Assembly: GCA_023441625.1 (NCBI GenBank)
Contig: JAEZOA010000044.1
Coordinates: 43,826 to 107,825 of the forward strand
Length of the DNA stretch: 64,000 nucleotides
From: Bacillota bacterium
GTDB taxonomy: Bacteria > Bacillota > Clostridia > Acetivibrionales > DSM-1351
Direction: 5' to 3'
Numbering within the stretch: position 1 is the stretch's first letter; the number at the start of each line of letters is the position of its first letter. Shown here piece after piece: positions 27,678-35,779 of the stretch. The notes beneath the pieces were generated by a model. That model was not told the origin of the DNA. It did no database searches and saw only the letters and a program-made list of their open reading frames with translations. The position numbers and the translations under genes were made by a program.

Positions 27678-28161
27678 TCAGCCCCTTTCCAATTTTTTGT
27701 TTTCCTCTAAAAAACGTTACCCTTGCCCAGTTTTCTGACTTGCCAAAGACATCTCCAATTTCTCTAAAACTTAAGTTTCCTTTGATTCTATGTAGTATAA
27801 CCCCTTTAGTACTCTCATCTAATTTATCAATTTCTGCATATAAGTCACTCAATGCTTGATTTGCCATATATGTTTCCTCTAGACTCTTTTGTGGTATTTT
27901 ATAATTTGTAATTTCATCTATAGAAATTTCTTGACGTATCTTCTTTTTTTCAAGATAGTGAAACCAGGAATGCTTTGCAATTTGACATAACCAAGTTGAT
28001 ACCTTACATTCGCCTTTAAATTTGTGATGGCTTTTTACCGCCTGATAAAAGGTTTCCTGTGTCAATTCTTCTGCAAGCTCATCATTCCCATTGGTGAGAC
28101 TTATCAAATAACGATATATCATATTAAAATGTTCCTCATAAATAATATCTATTTTCTTCAA
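27661..28161 (-). CDS. ECF-type RNA polymerase sigma factor
   Basis: A 166-residue sigma-70 family factor with regions 2 and 4 only. Region 2 includes FNMIYRYLISLTNGNDELAEELTQETFYQAV and KVSTWLCQIAKHSWFHYL; region 4 includes DESTKGVILHRIKGNLSFREIGDVFGKSENWARV. It heads a four-gene operon with two zf-HC2 proteins and a single-pass membrane protein, all on the minus strand. ECF sigmas with such anti-sigmas respond to envelope stress, often to antimicrobial peptides in Firmicutes. The signal here is unknown. Confidence 0.92.
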   Translation of the reverse strand: MKKIDIIYEEHFNMIYRYLISLTNGNDELAEELTQETFYQAVKSHHKFKGECKVSTWLCQIAKHSWFHYLEKKKIRQEISIDEITNYKIPQKSLEETYMANQALSDLYAEIDKLDESTKGVILHRIKGNLSFREIGDVFGKSENWARVTFFRGKQKIGKGLNVYGR

Positions 28162-28462
28162 TGTTTACCTCTTTACGACTTTTATATATCAATATGCTTA
28201 TTAGTACGTTCATTTTAGTTTTCGTTACAAAAAATTATAAATTTGTTTTTTTCATTATACTTGGCTTTGGTAATAAATTAAAGTGTTAAAATTTAAATAG
28301 AAATAGGTCATATAGGTGTTCACTATTTCTATTCTACAATTTGAAAAAGTTGTTTTGTTATAAGTAAAGCATTAACAATAATATACAAATTATTAAGTAA
28401 TAGTAAACATTGTACGATAATAATAATGAATATCTTAATAAAATTGAAAGGAGTGGTCTACA
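28162..28462. other. Divergent promoter region between the ECF sigma operon and the DUF4885 gene
   Basis: About 300 AT-rich bases holding promoters for both directions. An ECF autoregulatory promoter would be expected but I could not identify it with confidence. No RNA gene or repeat is seen. Confidence 0.4.
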
Positions 28463-29332
28463 ATGAGTTATATTTCAAATAATATCAATAATAAATATTG
28501 TCAAAGTATAGTATCAAATAAATCTGTATCAATACTAATTAACAAGAATAAAGCTACTATTGATTCTAAGAAAAGATTTATCACAACAGATACCTATACA
28601 AAGTTAGCTCATCAGCTTGGTTATAACGATTACAAGGTATCTGATGGCACTCCAATAACGTTTCATTCTGAAAGATTTGGTGAAATACATAATGGATATG
28701 AGTTGTTGGCTAAATTTTATGAGTATAATCGCAAGCAGCTGAATCAAGAAATTAATGATGTGCTTGATAAAAATGGTATCAAACTATCAGCTAATGAAAA
28801 GTTAAATTTTGCTATTGATGAAAACCAAGCTATAAAAGTCACAGGAGCAGCTAATGAAGAAAGGAATAAGCAAATCGAGCAAGTCTTAAACAGCAACGAA
28901 AATGTTATTGGTAACAAATTGATTAATAGTATTGTGGCAGTAAATAGTTTTAATGGACTAATAAGTCATCAGGAATATGATAAATGGGAAGCTTCTAAGC
29001 TTTTGAAAGAGCAAACGGGTCAGAGCCTTGAGGACTTAAAACTGGTAGACGGTAAAATTATTGGAGGCAATGAGAAGTTTTCTGCCATAGTTGCTTCTTT
29101 TAAGAATAGTGCAACAAACGAGTCTAATTATCTTAAAAAACTAATGGTAAAAAAAGTGATTTCTGCATTATCCTATGGCATCGATAGGATTAATGATATA
29201 AGCTTTAGCATTGATTTTCAAAACGGTAGACTAATAGATAAAAACGTAAAATACGGATTTAACTCTAATGACCTTAATAAATGGCTAGCTGATGTTTCTC
29301 AAAACAGCAGAGGATTTGATACTACAATTTAA
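28463..29332 (+). CDS. DUF4885-like protein
   Basis: A 289-residue protein with GAAAGGAGTGG before the ATG. It has no signal peptide or membrane helix. Segments such as TYTKLAHQLGYNDYKVSDGTP, NGYELLAKFYEYNRKQLNQEI and LSYGIDRINDISFSIDFQNG suggest the DUF4885 family found in spore-forming Firmicutes; that family name is a recollection from pattern, not a search. The function is unknown. Part of its 3' end is copied 346 bases downstream (see the repeat and the remnant frame), so a second copy once followed it. Confidence 0.6.
   Translation: MSYISNNINNKYCQSIVSNKSVSILINKNKATIDSKKRFITTDTYTKLAHQLGYNDYKVSDGTPITFHSERFGEIHNGYELLAKFYEYNRKQLNQEINDVLDKNGIKLSANEKLNFAIDENQAIKVTGAANEERNKQIEQVLNSNENVIGNKLINSIVAVNSFNGLISHQEYDKWEASKLLKEQTGQSLEDLKLVDGKIIGGNEKFSAIVASFKNSATNESNYLKKLMVKKVISALSYGIDRINDISFSIDFQNGRLIDKNVKYGFNSNDLNKWLADVSQNSRGFDTTI
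29248..29308 (+). repeat. 3' segment of the DUF4885-like gene, duplicated downstream (copy 1)
   Basis: The stretch encoding KYGFNSNDLNKWLADVSQN recurs in altered form at 29594-29654 (KYDFNSNDLNNGSQTDVSEN), on the same strand. Confidence 0.75.
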
Positions 29333-29664
29333 GAAAGACCCCTAATGCAAATATTTTTTGGGGAATGAAAGCTAAATATGCTGAAGATTCAACTTCACAA
29401 AACCCAATTATACAAATAGAATCAAACTATGGTGGTAAAAACTCTATTTATAAAATTTCCATTAATGATATAAATCCAAATAATGCCTCCCATATAGAAA
29501 TATTTGCTTTATGCAGTTACGCAGATGAACAGGGGAAAGGTGGTAGTTTAATAAGGGAAAGGACATTTTAAATTTATTTAGTAAATACCCTAGTAAAATA
29601 TGATTTTAACTCTAATGACCTTAATAATGGCTCACAGACGGACGTTTCTGAAAACAACATATGA
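29333..29664 (+). pseudogene. Remnant of a second DUF4885-like gene
   Basis: Two pieces of a decayed paralogue follow the intact gene. The first reads TPNANIFWGMKAKYAEDSTS and continues as a 68-codon frame to 29571, shifted one frame from the upstream gene and without a good ribosome binding site. The second, 29594-29664, is a diverged copy of the upstream gene's 3' end and stops early. Together they suggest a tandem duplication that has since lost its N-terminal half. The central piece (NPIIQIESNYGGKNSIYKIS) is not found in the intact neighbour, so it belongs to a longer ancestor. Confidence 0.6.
29594..29654 (+). repeat. Diverged copy of the DUF4885-like gene 3' end (copy 2)
   Basis: Matches 29248-29308 with several substitutions and one lost base in the AATAAATGG/AATAATGG stretch. 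Confidence 0.7.
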
Positions 29665-29670
29665 ATTGAG

Positions 29671-29707
29671 AAAGCAACCGACATTTTTATATCGATTGCT
29701 TTTTTCG
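29671..29707. terminator. Terminator between the DUF4885-like region and the DUF2225 gene
   Basis: AAAGCAACCGA pairs with TCGATTGCTTT, followed by TTTT. It serves the plus strand clearly and could serve the convergent gene. A related hairpin lies at 32824-32858. Confidence 0.75.
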
Positions 29708-29730
29708 TTCAGAGCATAAAATATTCTAAC

Positions 29731-30537
29731 CTATTTTTGCAGATTACGTATAGTTTCCTTTTGATTTCTAGCCATATCTTTTATTCTTGATTTAGCCTCC
29801 CTACTACTCAACACTTTGCTAAACCAGAGAAGAGCATTGGAATTATCACCTAGTCTTCTGTATATTTCGCCAATTAGGTATTCTAGGCTCGTCTCATCAA
29901 GACCATAAATAGGAAACCTCTCATGCTCCAGTGCTTTCATGAAACCCAATTGAGCGTGATGCTGAAATTTTTTCTCATTCTGCTCATCATTTTTAATTCT
30001 ATAAAGCCAGCTTAACTTGAGACATATCATAGCTTTGTCGCTGTCTTTTGCCTGGATTGTAACTGCATTTAATAATGCCATTTGATGCATTTCAATTGCA
30101 TTATCTACTGTAAAAACAGTCGGATAGCTTTTCTTAAGGCTCCACTTTGAAGATATTTTTTCCTTTATTAATTTAATTTGCTTATCGGTGATTAAATTAA
30201 ATTTACTTGATAAGGCAGTATAACCACAGCAGGTACACATCCATGCATCATAAAACAGAGGATTTGGATCATTATATATTGTCATAAAATCAGTTTCTCG
30301 AGAGACAACACGAATTCCTGAGGTTTTCACAGCTTTTATACGGATATCTTTATTACAAACGGGACATACTGCTTTTCTCTCATAAACAAAATCAGCAGGA
30401 CTGGTTGGGTTTGCTAATTTAAATTTGTTTTGGGTAGTATTTTCCTTATTAATATATAATGAAATATCTTCAAGATTATCAAAGCCTAAATCTTTTAAGT
30501 TATCAAATAAGTTGTTTTGGCTACTATTTTCAGTCAT
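29731..30537 (-). CDS. DUF2225 zinc-binding protein
   Basis: A 268-residue protein with AAGGGGA before the ATG. Two CxxC pairs, in ERKAVCPVCNKDIRIKAVK and DAWMCTCCGYTALSSKFN, match the DUF2225 zinc-binding head, with DFMTIYNDPNPLFYDAW between them. The rest is helical and TPR-like (ALLNAVTIQAKDSDKAMICL, YRRLGDNSNALLWFSKVLSS). Family members are common in Clostridia and other Firmicutes and have no established function. It is transcribed alone from the minus strand. Confidence 0.85.
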   Translation of the reverse strand: MTENSSQNNLFDNLKDLGFDNLEDISLYINKENTTQNKFKLANPTSPADFVYERKAVCPVCNKDIRIKAVKTSGIRVVSRETDFMTIYNDPNPLFYDAWMCTCCGYTALSSKFNLITDKQIKLIKEKISSKWSLKKSYPTVFTVDNAIEMHQMALLNAVTIQAKDSDKAMICLKLSWLYRIKNDEQNEKKFQHHAQLGFMKALEHERFPIYGLDETSLEYLIGEIYRRLGDNSNALLWFSKVLSSREAKSRIKDMARNQKETIRNLQK

Positions 30538-30876
30538 ATTTATTCCCCTTATCCATCAGTATTAAAATATGGTAATATAGTTAAAATATAATTCATATTT
30601 AAATATTTTACATCAAGAATATGCTTGATTCAAGTCTGTTTAAAAAAGATAATTAAAACTAAAACCAATGCTTTGTCGTTATTGATATTATTCCTATTAG
30701 AACCAATTTTTTCTTGTATTTTTTGTATTACGATGATATGATATTTTGGTGATTTCAGTGAGGCTTTACCTCATATATCTTAATCATCAAAGAGACAGCA
30801 AGACTAGTGAGCGATGGACATTCACTTGATGAACTTACAGACACTCCTTATAAACCATAAATTAGAAGGTGATTAC
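30538..30876. other. Intergenic region with a possible gene remnant
   Basis: About 340 AT-rich bases. Around 30785-30862 a plus-strand frame ends in KETARLVSDGHSLDELTDTP before a stop, with no start and a stop close upstream; it looks like the tail of a lost gene. A small GTGAGG..CCTCAT stem lies near 30759. Promoters for the two flanking genes are presumably here. Confidence 0.4.
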
Positions 30877-31380
30877 TTGAAGAAGAAAAAATTAATTATT
30901 ACTCTAAGCATTATCGTTGTTTTAATGTTAACAGGTATTATTACTAACAATAAATTGTATAAATCGTATAAAACGGAAATAAACTATGCGACTTTTCAAA
31001 TGGAGCGTTTATGTAAAATTTTTGGATTTGAAATGAAAATTGATTCAGACAAAAAATCTTCTTATACTGATTTTTTATTGAAGACGATAACATTTCAGAA
31101 AAAAGATTATGATGTATTAATCCCACAAATGTCACTATTGGAAACAGAAAAGTCAAAAATGAGAATAGCGAATTTCAATAATAATCTTTTCAATAATCCC
31201 AGATTTGAAGAAGAAAAAATGTATGTAGATGATTTAGATCTAATCGATGAAAAAGGATTAACCACGGAAGATATTACTAAAAATCCTCAAGAGACCTATA
31301 ATATTATCTCAGAACTTCAAATTCAATTTAGAATGTGGCATCATGATATAACGGATTTAACCAACAATGCTTACCCATGA
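30877..31380 (+). CDS. Membrane-anchored protein of unknown function
   Basis: A ~167-residue protein. AGAAGGTG points to a TTG start at 30877, not the ATG at 30814, which lies in the remnant upstream. A basic N-terminus (KKKKLI) and one membrane helix (ITLSIIVVLMLTGIITNN) are followed by ~140 extracytosolic residues, mostly helical (ATFQMERLCKIFGFEMKI, ETYNIISELQIQFRMWHH). No conserved catalytic motif or Cys pair is seen and the family is not recognised. A perfect 12-bp hairpin follows the stop. Confidence 0.65.
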   Translation: MKKKKLIITLSIIVVLMLTGIITNNKLYKSYKTEINYATFQMERLCKIFGFEMKIDSDKKSSYTDFLLKTITFQKKDYDVLIPQMSLLETEKSKMRIANFNNNLFNNPRFEEEKMYVDDLDLIDEKGLTTEDITKNPQETYNIISELQIQFRMWHHDITDLTNNAYP

Positions 31381-31408
31381 TTAATTATAGATTTATAGCT
31401 CAAAGCAA

Positions 31409-31445
31409 ACTCCTATACTACTTATTCACCGAATAGTATAGGAGT
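31409..31445. terminator. Perfect 12-bp hairpin between convergent genes
   Basis: ACTCCTATACTA and TAGTATAGGAGT are exact reverse complements with a 13-base loop. There is no T tract, so termination efficiency is uncertain. Confidence 0.6.
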
Positions 31446-31468
31446 GTACATAAAATGCTAAATAAACA

Positions 31469-31822
31469 CTAAAACTTCTTAAATGCAAAAAACACTGCAC
31501 CAATTATACAAACAAATGAAAGCAGGTAATTGAGCTTAAAGCTCTCCTTTAAGTATAGTACTGAGAAGAATCCGAAAACAACAAGGGTTATAGCTTCCTG
31601 AATTATTTTAAGCTGTGCAGTATCAAAATTCTTTGAGGCTAGTCTGTTTGCCGGAATCATAAAACAGTACTCAAAGAAGGCAATGCCCCAGCTGATAAGA
31701 ATAATAATCGGTAGGGAAACAGTACTGGTTTTAAATTTCAAATTACCGTACCAGGCAAAGGTCATAAAAATATTTGATATAACTAAAAGTAAAAAAGGCC
31801 AAAATTTTAATATAGAAGACAT
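31469..31822 (-). CDS. DUF486 (DMT-like) small membrane protein
   Basis: A ~117-residue protein with four membrane helices. AAGGAG places the start at 31822 rather than at the longer frame's 31876. It matches the DUF486 family of the drug/metabolite transporter clan: FWPFLLLVISNIFMTFAWYG, ISWGIAFFEYCFMIPANR, AQLKIIQEAITLVVFGFFSV and a last helix ending in AFKKF. Such proteins may act as dimers like small multidrug transporters, but no substrate is known. Confidence 0.85.
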   Translation of the reverse strand: MSSILKFWPFLLLVISNIFMTFAWYGNLKFKTSTVSLPIIILISWGIAFFEYCFMIPANRLASKNFDTAQLKIIQEAITLVVFGFFSVLYLKESFKLNYLLSFVCIIGAVFFAFKKF

Positions 31823-31925
31823 ATGTAAGTACTCCTTGTGTGTTATTTGTATAAATTCATATAATATGCTATTCACATTATCCCATTACGCCAGTCGTAT
31901 TCTCTTACGATAACGTGATTGAGAA

Positions 31926-32342
31926 TTAGTTACCTTCTTTTATTAAAAGCAGTTGCTTAACTGTTTCGATATCTGCATCATTCTTTACGTCAACCATGAA
32001 TGAACGTCCCTCAACATATGTTGTGGCTTCTTCAATACAGCAGATTATGTGTTCCGGTATATCTGATTCTTTTGCTTTTTCGATTGCCTTTTCTCCAAAA
32101 ACAAAGGTGAGCTTAAAATAGCCATCCTGCGGAATCATGTAAAACAGAGTTCGTTTACCGCTTTTTACCACATAAGACCATCCCGATTTTTTACTATAAA
32201 ATTTCCATTCACCTAAAGCATCGCTATTCACTTTTACAAACTCAAAAAGATGATTCCACAATGTATGTGTACTTCTAAGAATATTCGCTAAAGCTGTGTT
32301 ATCAGGTAAAATTGCTTTTTCATTGAAAATGCTTGTTGACAT
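31926..32342 (-). CDS. DUF3788 family protein
   Basis: A ~138-residue cytosolic protein starting at 32342, where TTGGAGGA precedes the ATG. Segments typical of DUF3788 are LWNHLFEFV, EWKFYSKKSGWSYVVKSGKR, TLFYMIPQDGYFKLTFVFGEKA and a final EGRSFMVDVKNDADIETVKQL. The family resembles the DUF1801/YdhG-like fold and its function is unknown. It lies downstream of no obvious operon partner. Confidence 0.8.
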   Translation of the reverse strand: MSTSIFNEKAILPDNTALANILRSTHTLWNHLFEFVKVNSDALGEWKFYSKKSGWSYVVKSGKRTLFYMIPQDGYFKLTFVFGEKAIEKAKESDIPEHIICCIEEATTYVEGRSFMVDVKNDADIETVKQLLLIKEGN

Positions 32343-32732
32343 TGTCAATCCTCCAAAGTTTTTTATTAGAAAGAATAACATAATTAACTTGACAACGTCA
32401 TGTCATATTATTCAAAAGGTGAAAGCCAATTTTGTAATTATATCATGTGTACAGATAAAATCCAATAATCAAAAAAGCCTGTATGGTGGTTAAAATGCTG
32501 ATCTTAAAATGCTAAAGACTCTAAAAATGAAAAGCTGTTCTTAGATAGAATTAGACAGTTTATTATAATAAAGGGACAACTCAATGAAATGGTAGTGAAA
32601 TTTGCTGAAAGGTATAATACTATAAGAAAAGAATATGGCGAAAACCGACAATTTTGCCCAGAAACAGTATAAAGAGGTTATTTGAGAGTATGCAGTCTGT
32701 ATGTGATATTTTCGAAGGGAATTTAGGATAGA

Positions 32733-32785
32733 AAAAACTACTGAACAAAATCCGGTAGTTTTTCTTTTGGTGTGGACGGTGGGAC
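32733..32785 (-). repeat. Partial tRNA-Leu 3' end with its terminator, remnant 1
   Basis: Minus-strand GTCCCACCGTCCACACCA-like sequence (32768-32785) is followed by the terminator stem AAAACTACCGG/CTAGTAGTTTTT. The same terminator type follows the remnant at 34517. Only the T-arm and acceptor end remain. Confidence 0.6.
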
Positions 32786-32823
32786 GGTGCTTAGGTTCAA
32801 GTCCCATGAGAAGAAACACAAAA

Positions 32824-32884
32824 CAGCAACCGATACTCTCATATCGTTTGCTATTTTATTTGTATGGACAGTGGGACTTGAACA
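32824..32884 (-). repeat. Partial tRNA-Leu 3' end with terminator, remnant 2
   Basis: GGACAGTGGGACTTGAAC (32866-32883) matches the complement of the intact tRNA-Leu T-arm at 35295-35312 with one change. On its 3' side on the minus strand lies the hairpin AGCAAACGATA/TATCGGTTGCT. Confidence 0.5.
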
Positions 32885-32998
32885 ATTTGTTCTTTAAAAA
32901 ATACGATAGAAAGGGGCTTTTCAGCATGTCAACTACAAGTGTAACAAAAGTGTAACAAAACTTCCGCATTAACTCACGAATTGGATAGTGTCTATATA

Positions 32999-33187
32999 TT
33001 ATTCTTTAAAATAATCAGATGCAAGGATACCATACATACACGCATCTACAATGCCTTTATTGCTCCAATCTGCTTTTCTCAATGTACCTTCATATATCAA
33101 ATCGCATTTTTTCATCACTCTACCAGAATTAGAATTTTCAGGGTCATGCTGTGACTCAATTCTCTTAACTTCTACTTGCTCAAAGAA
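32999..33187 (-). pseudogene. C-terminal fragment of a RimJ/RimL-type GNAT acetyltransferase
   Basis: On the minus strand 62 codons end in a stop and read EQVEVKRIESQHDPENSNSG, VMKKCDLIYEGTLRKADWSN and GIVDACMYGILASDYFKE. This is the SxxVxxKxGF-xxEGxLR signature plus the final strands of RimJ/RimL acetyltransferases. The N-terminal two thirds is absent; at 33187 the sequence joins a recombinase remnant reading the other way. A clear truncated gene. Confidence 0.7.
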
Positions 33188-33518
33188 AAAAGGAATGATT
33201 TACGAGACACCTTCCGTACATAAAATGAAAGGCAAAAAAGTAAAAGTTCCAGAGGATGAACAATTTATACATGAGAATTTTATGCCAGCCATAATCAATG
33301 AAGAAGATTTTTATATGGTTCAGGAATTGTTCGATAAAAGGGTGGAGGAAAAGGTCAGAGCAAAGAACCAGAAAATTCATAAGTATGCTCAGGTACTAAT
33401 TCAGAAAAAATCTCTTACAAACACAAACATTTCATTGTTAATAGATAAAATCATAATAAAGGAAACCGATGAACTAGGGGAGTATAATAGACCTAAGCTG
33501 GATATTGAGGTGGTCTGA
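33183..33518 (+). pseudogene. Fragment of a large serine recombinase
   Basis: An open frame whose last ~110 codons resemble the middle and end of large serine recombinases: KMKGKKVKVPEDEQFIHENF, PAIINEEDFYMVQELFDKR and the closing LLIDKIIIKETDE. The catalytic N-terminal domain with its Ser and Arg residues is missing, and the frame upstream of 33183 is antisense to a GNAT fragment. It is a remnant of an integrated element. The family is inferred from the VPxxEQxIxExxxPAII-xxxxFxxVQ pattern. Confidence 0.6.
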
Positions 33519-33609
33519 AATACTCCTTATTTAATATTGGGATAACTGAGGGGCTGGAGATAGTGGGTTAAGCATTCATGATAATAGTAACTGCTAAATA
33601 TTATTACTG

Positions 33610-33638
33610 TTGACTCCAATTAATTCCAAGTATATAAT
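33610..33638 (+). promoter_or_regulatory. Sigma-A-type promoter for mtnN
   Basis: TTGACT and TATAAT are separated by exactly 17 bases, about 70 bases before the mtnN start. Confidence 0.75.
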
Positions 33639-33707
33639 CGATGAAGTGAATTTTGAGACAGAGCAGTTTATTTAACGAAGTAAAGGTAATTTATGGGGGG
33701 GATACAT

Positions 33708-34403
33708 TTGAAAAAAATTGGTATTATTTGTGCAGTAGAAAAAGAATTGCAACCATTTTTGGATGTTTTAGAAAAGAAAGTTACTACAAAATATGCACGA
33801 ATTACTTTTTATGAGGGAACTATAGACAATATTGATGTAATCACGTTATTTTGTGGAGTGTGTAAAGTTAATGCTGCTGTTGCAACTCAGATCTTAGTTG
33901 ATAAATATAATGTTGACTTGATAATTGTTTCTGGAACAGCAGGGGGATTAGATAATCGATTAGAAATTGGTGATACTGTTATTTCAACAGAAATTGCGTA
34001 TCATGATTTAGCTGATAATATATTAACGGAATATCACCCGTGGATGCCTGACATATATTTTCATGCGGATAGAAATCTAATTTCATTAAGCGAGAATATG
34101 TTGAAAAATTCCAAATTACCACAATCAGTTTTTTTTGGTAGAATAGTCACAGGAGAAGCATTTATTGACCAAAAAGATAGAGCCGAAATAAATAAGAAAT
34201 TTACGCCATTATGCGTTGACATGGAGACAGCAGCGATAGCTCATGTTTGCTATGTGAATTCAATCCCATTTATTGCTGTTCGTTCTATATCAGATACAGA
34301 AGAAAAAAGTGGAGAAAATAACTTTGCTATAAACTGTGATTTGGCTTCAATAAATTCATTTGAGGTTGTTAAACTATTACTAAATCAAATATTCTCATCA
34401 TAA
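33708..34403 (+). CDS. mtnN: 5'-methylthioadenosine/S-adenosylhomocysteine nucleosidase
   Basis: A ~231-residue enzyme that removes adenine from methylthioadenosine and S-adenosylhomocysteine. The GGGGGGA run inside the longer frame is the ribosome binding site for a TTG start at 33708; the ATG at 33693 lies before it. Catalytic features are present: CAVEKEL near the N-terminus (first Glu), GTAGGLDNRLEIGD (purine/ribose loop), VDMETAAIAHVCY (Met-Glu for ribose) and RSISDTEE (Asp contacting adenine). It lies inside a decayed region between tRNA-Leu remnants, with its own promoter, so it may have been moved with or spared by an integration event. Confidence 0.92.
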   Translation: MKKIGIICAVEKELQPFLDVLEKKVTTKYARITFYEGTIDNIDVITLFCGVCKVNAAVATQILVDKYNVDLIIVSGTAGGLDNRLEIGDTVISTEIAYHDLADNILTEYHPWMPDIYFHADRNLISLSENMLKNSKLPQSVFFGRIVTGEAFIDQKDRAEINKKFTPLCVDMETAAIAHVCYVNSIPFIAVRSISDTEEKSGENNFAINCDLASINSFEVVKLLLNQIFSS

Positions 34404-34484
34404 CAAACGAACATAATCAAATGTTATTCACATTATTATAACCCTTGAACAAATATAACATAAGATTGATAAGGGAGAGCATAG

Positions 34485-34516
34485 AAAAACTACTGAATTA
34501 AATCCAGTAGTTTTTT
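34485..34516 (-). terminator. Terminator of the truncated tRNA-Leu
   Basis: AAAAACTACTG/CCAGTAGTTTTT with T tracts both ways. It follows the CCA end of the truncated tRNA on the minus strand and may also stop mtnN transcription. Confidence 0.7.
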
Positions 34517-34566
34517 TGGTGCGACCGATGGGACTTGAACCCATACCCATACGGTCTCAATATGCC
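34517..34566 (-). pseudogene. Truncated tRNA-Leu (3' half)
   Basis: The minus strand holds a good T-arm (ATGGG-TTCAAGT-CCCAT), a variable region and the acceptor end CGGTCGCACCA. The 5' half that should pair with it is missing; the sequence runs into the end of the succinate/acetate transporter gene. A decayed tRNA gene or an attachment-site scar. Confidence 0.65.
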
Positions 34567-34583
34567 ACTATTGTAAGTTATGT

Positions 34584-35198
34584 TTATTTGCGAAGGATTC
34601 CAAAAGGTTTGCCAGTAGGTAAAAAAACTTTACCAAGATGACCGTTGAAAACAGCAGCAGCTGACCCATAGAAAGACAACAAAGCTATCAGAAGCTCCGA
34701 CCAAGCGGCAAGCTTATGGGTAAATTCCTCCATTATTCCAAATGTACTCAAAGACAGACCTATAAATAGAAAATCAATCATAACAAATATAAAAAACAGA
34801 ACTTTGTTGGTTTCGGTTGCTAAAACGGTCATAAATAAAGCGAAAAGCAAATAGCCAATAAAAGCAAAGCCGAGCTGATTGCTGTCTGCGTTTGCAACAA
34901 GCTGTTCACCAAAAAAGCCAAGCTTGATAAGCCAAGAAAAAGCAACACCAAACCAGAAAAATGCAAATCCACCAAAGGCGGTGGCACCGAAGACGTTGTT
35001 GCGTTTGGCATCACCAATGCAAGCAAACAATTGTGCAAAGCCTCCTAAAAATAGTGCCCAAGGAATTATCATCGATAAACCTTCTGTCCATCCAAGCTTT
35101 TGTGAAGAGGCGACCAGTGTTACCATGGCTAGGCCAAAAAGGCCGAGAGCGGAGGGGTCTGCAAAAATAGTTTTGATTTCATGTGGTTTTTCATTCAT
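34584..35198 (-). CDS. satP: GPR1/FUN34/YaaH-family acetate/succinate transporter
   Basis: A 204-residue protein with six membrane helices; TTAGGAGGA precedes the ATG. The family signature near the first helix is seen as ADPSALGLFGLAMVTL, and FAQLFACIGDAKRNNVFGATAFGGFAFFW carries the conserved region of helices 2-3. In E. coli SatP this family takes up acetate and succinate with protons; homologues form hexamers. The gene is flanked by an intact tRNA-Leu upstream and a truncated one downstream. Confidence 0.9.
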   Translation of the reverse strand: MNEKPHEIKTIFADPSALGLFGLAMVTLVASSQKLGWTEGLSMIIPWALFLGGFAQLFACIGDAKRNNVFGATAFGGFAFFWFGVAFSWLIKLGFFGEQLVANADSNQLGFAFIGYLLFALFMTVLATETNKVLFFIFVMIDFLFIGLSLSTFGIMEEFTHKLAAWSELLIALLSFYGSAAAVFNGHLGKVFLPTGKPFGILRK

Positions 35199-35251
35199 TA
35201 GTAAATCCTCCTAAATATTTTTTTATATTCCTAAATCAGTAAAAAGACAAA

Positions 35252-35287
35252 AAAAAATAATCGACACTTCTGCCAATTATTTTTTTT
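35252..35287 (-). terminator. Terminator after tRNA-Leu
   Basis: On the minus strand AATAATTGG pairs with TCGATTATT directly after the CCA end, followed by TTTTTTTTTG. Confidence 0.7.
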
Positions 35288-35370
35288 TGGTGCGGACGGT
35301 GGGACTTGAACCCACACGGTCTCCCATACGCCCCTCAAACGTACGCGTCTGCCAGTTCCGCCACGACCGC
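35288..35370 (-). tRNA. tRNA-Leu (anticodon GAG)
   Basis: An intact 83-nt tRNA with an encoded CCA. Acceptor GCGGTCG pairs with CGTCCGC (one U-U mismatch), D-loop CTGGCAGAC, anticodon loop TTGAGGG giving GAG, a long variable arm GGGAGACC and T-arm GTGGG-TTCAAGT-CCCAC. The long variable arm confirms a class II Leu tRNA. Confidence 0.93.
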
Positions 35371-35779
35371 ATCTAATTAGTTCAGCTGCTGCTTTTGCAT
35401 CAGCAAATATGATTATACTCGCAATGGCTATGGGTTGTCAACTGTTAATTTTAAAAAAATAATTGTCCTTAAATGAAACCTTAAATGAAAAAGTAATTGA
35501 AAAGTAATTGTCGAAAATTGAACCTCCAAAATTACCCCTTAAAATTCAACCAAGTTAATATGATAATAGGACTTAAATAGAATAATTAGAATAAATAGAA
35601 TAAATTAACGTAAAAGCCCAAATGACAAAAATATATTGAAATGGAAATATATATAAACTAGATAAAAACTATGCTAATAGTTTGTAAATAATTATTGGAT
35701 TTTAACAAAAATATGTTGTAGTAAGCAAATTTGATTGATACAATACTAATGATAACTACAGATTAAAGGAGAGTTGAGC
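35371..35779. other. AT-rich intergenic region
   Basis: About 400 bases between tRNA-Leu and the DUF624 gene. It contains AAATGAAACCTTAAATGAAA-type short direct repeats near 35470-35510 but no gene, RNA or clear terminator. Confidence 0.5.

Larger units (their letters stand above)
32343..32998. other. Gene graveyard: protein scraps, terminators and tRNA-Leu 3' ends
   Basis: No intact gene. Around 32516-32670 a plus-strand frame reads EKLFLDRIRQFIIIKGQLNE and on to a stop, without a start. Two partial tRNA-Leu 3' ends, each preceded on the plus strand by a terminator hairpin, follow at 32733-32785 and 32824-32884 (listed separately). The remainder is AT-rich. Confidence 0.5.

Noticed and set aside
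32541..32819. 92-codon minus-strand frame
   Set aside because: It runs through a terminator and a tRNA-Leu remnant; the opposite strand carries a more protein-like scrap.
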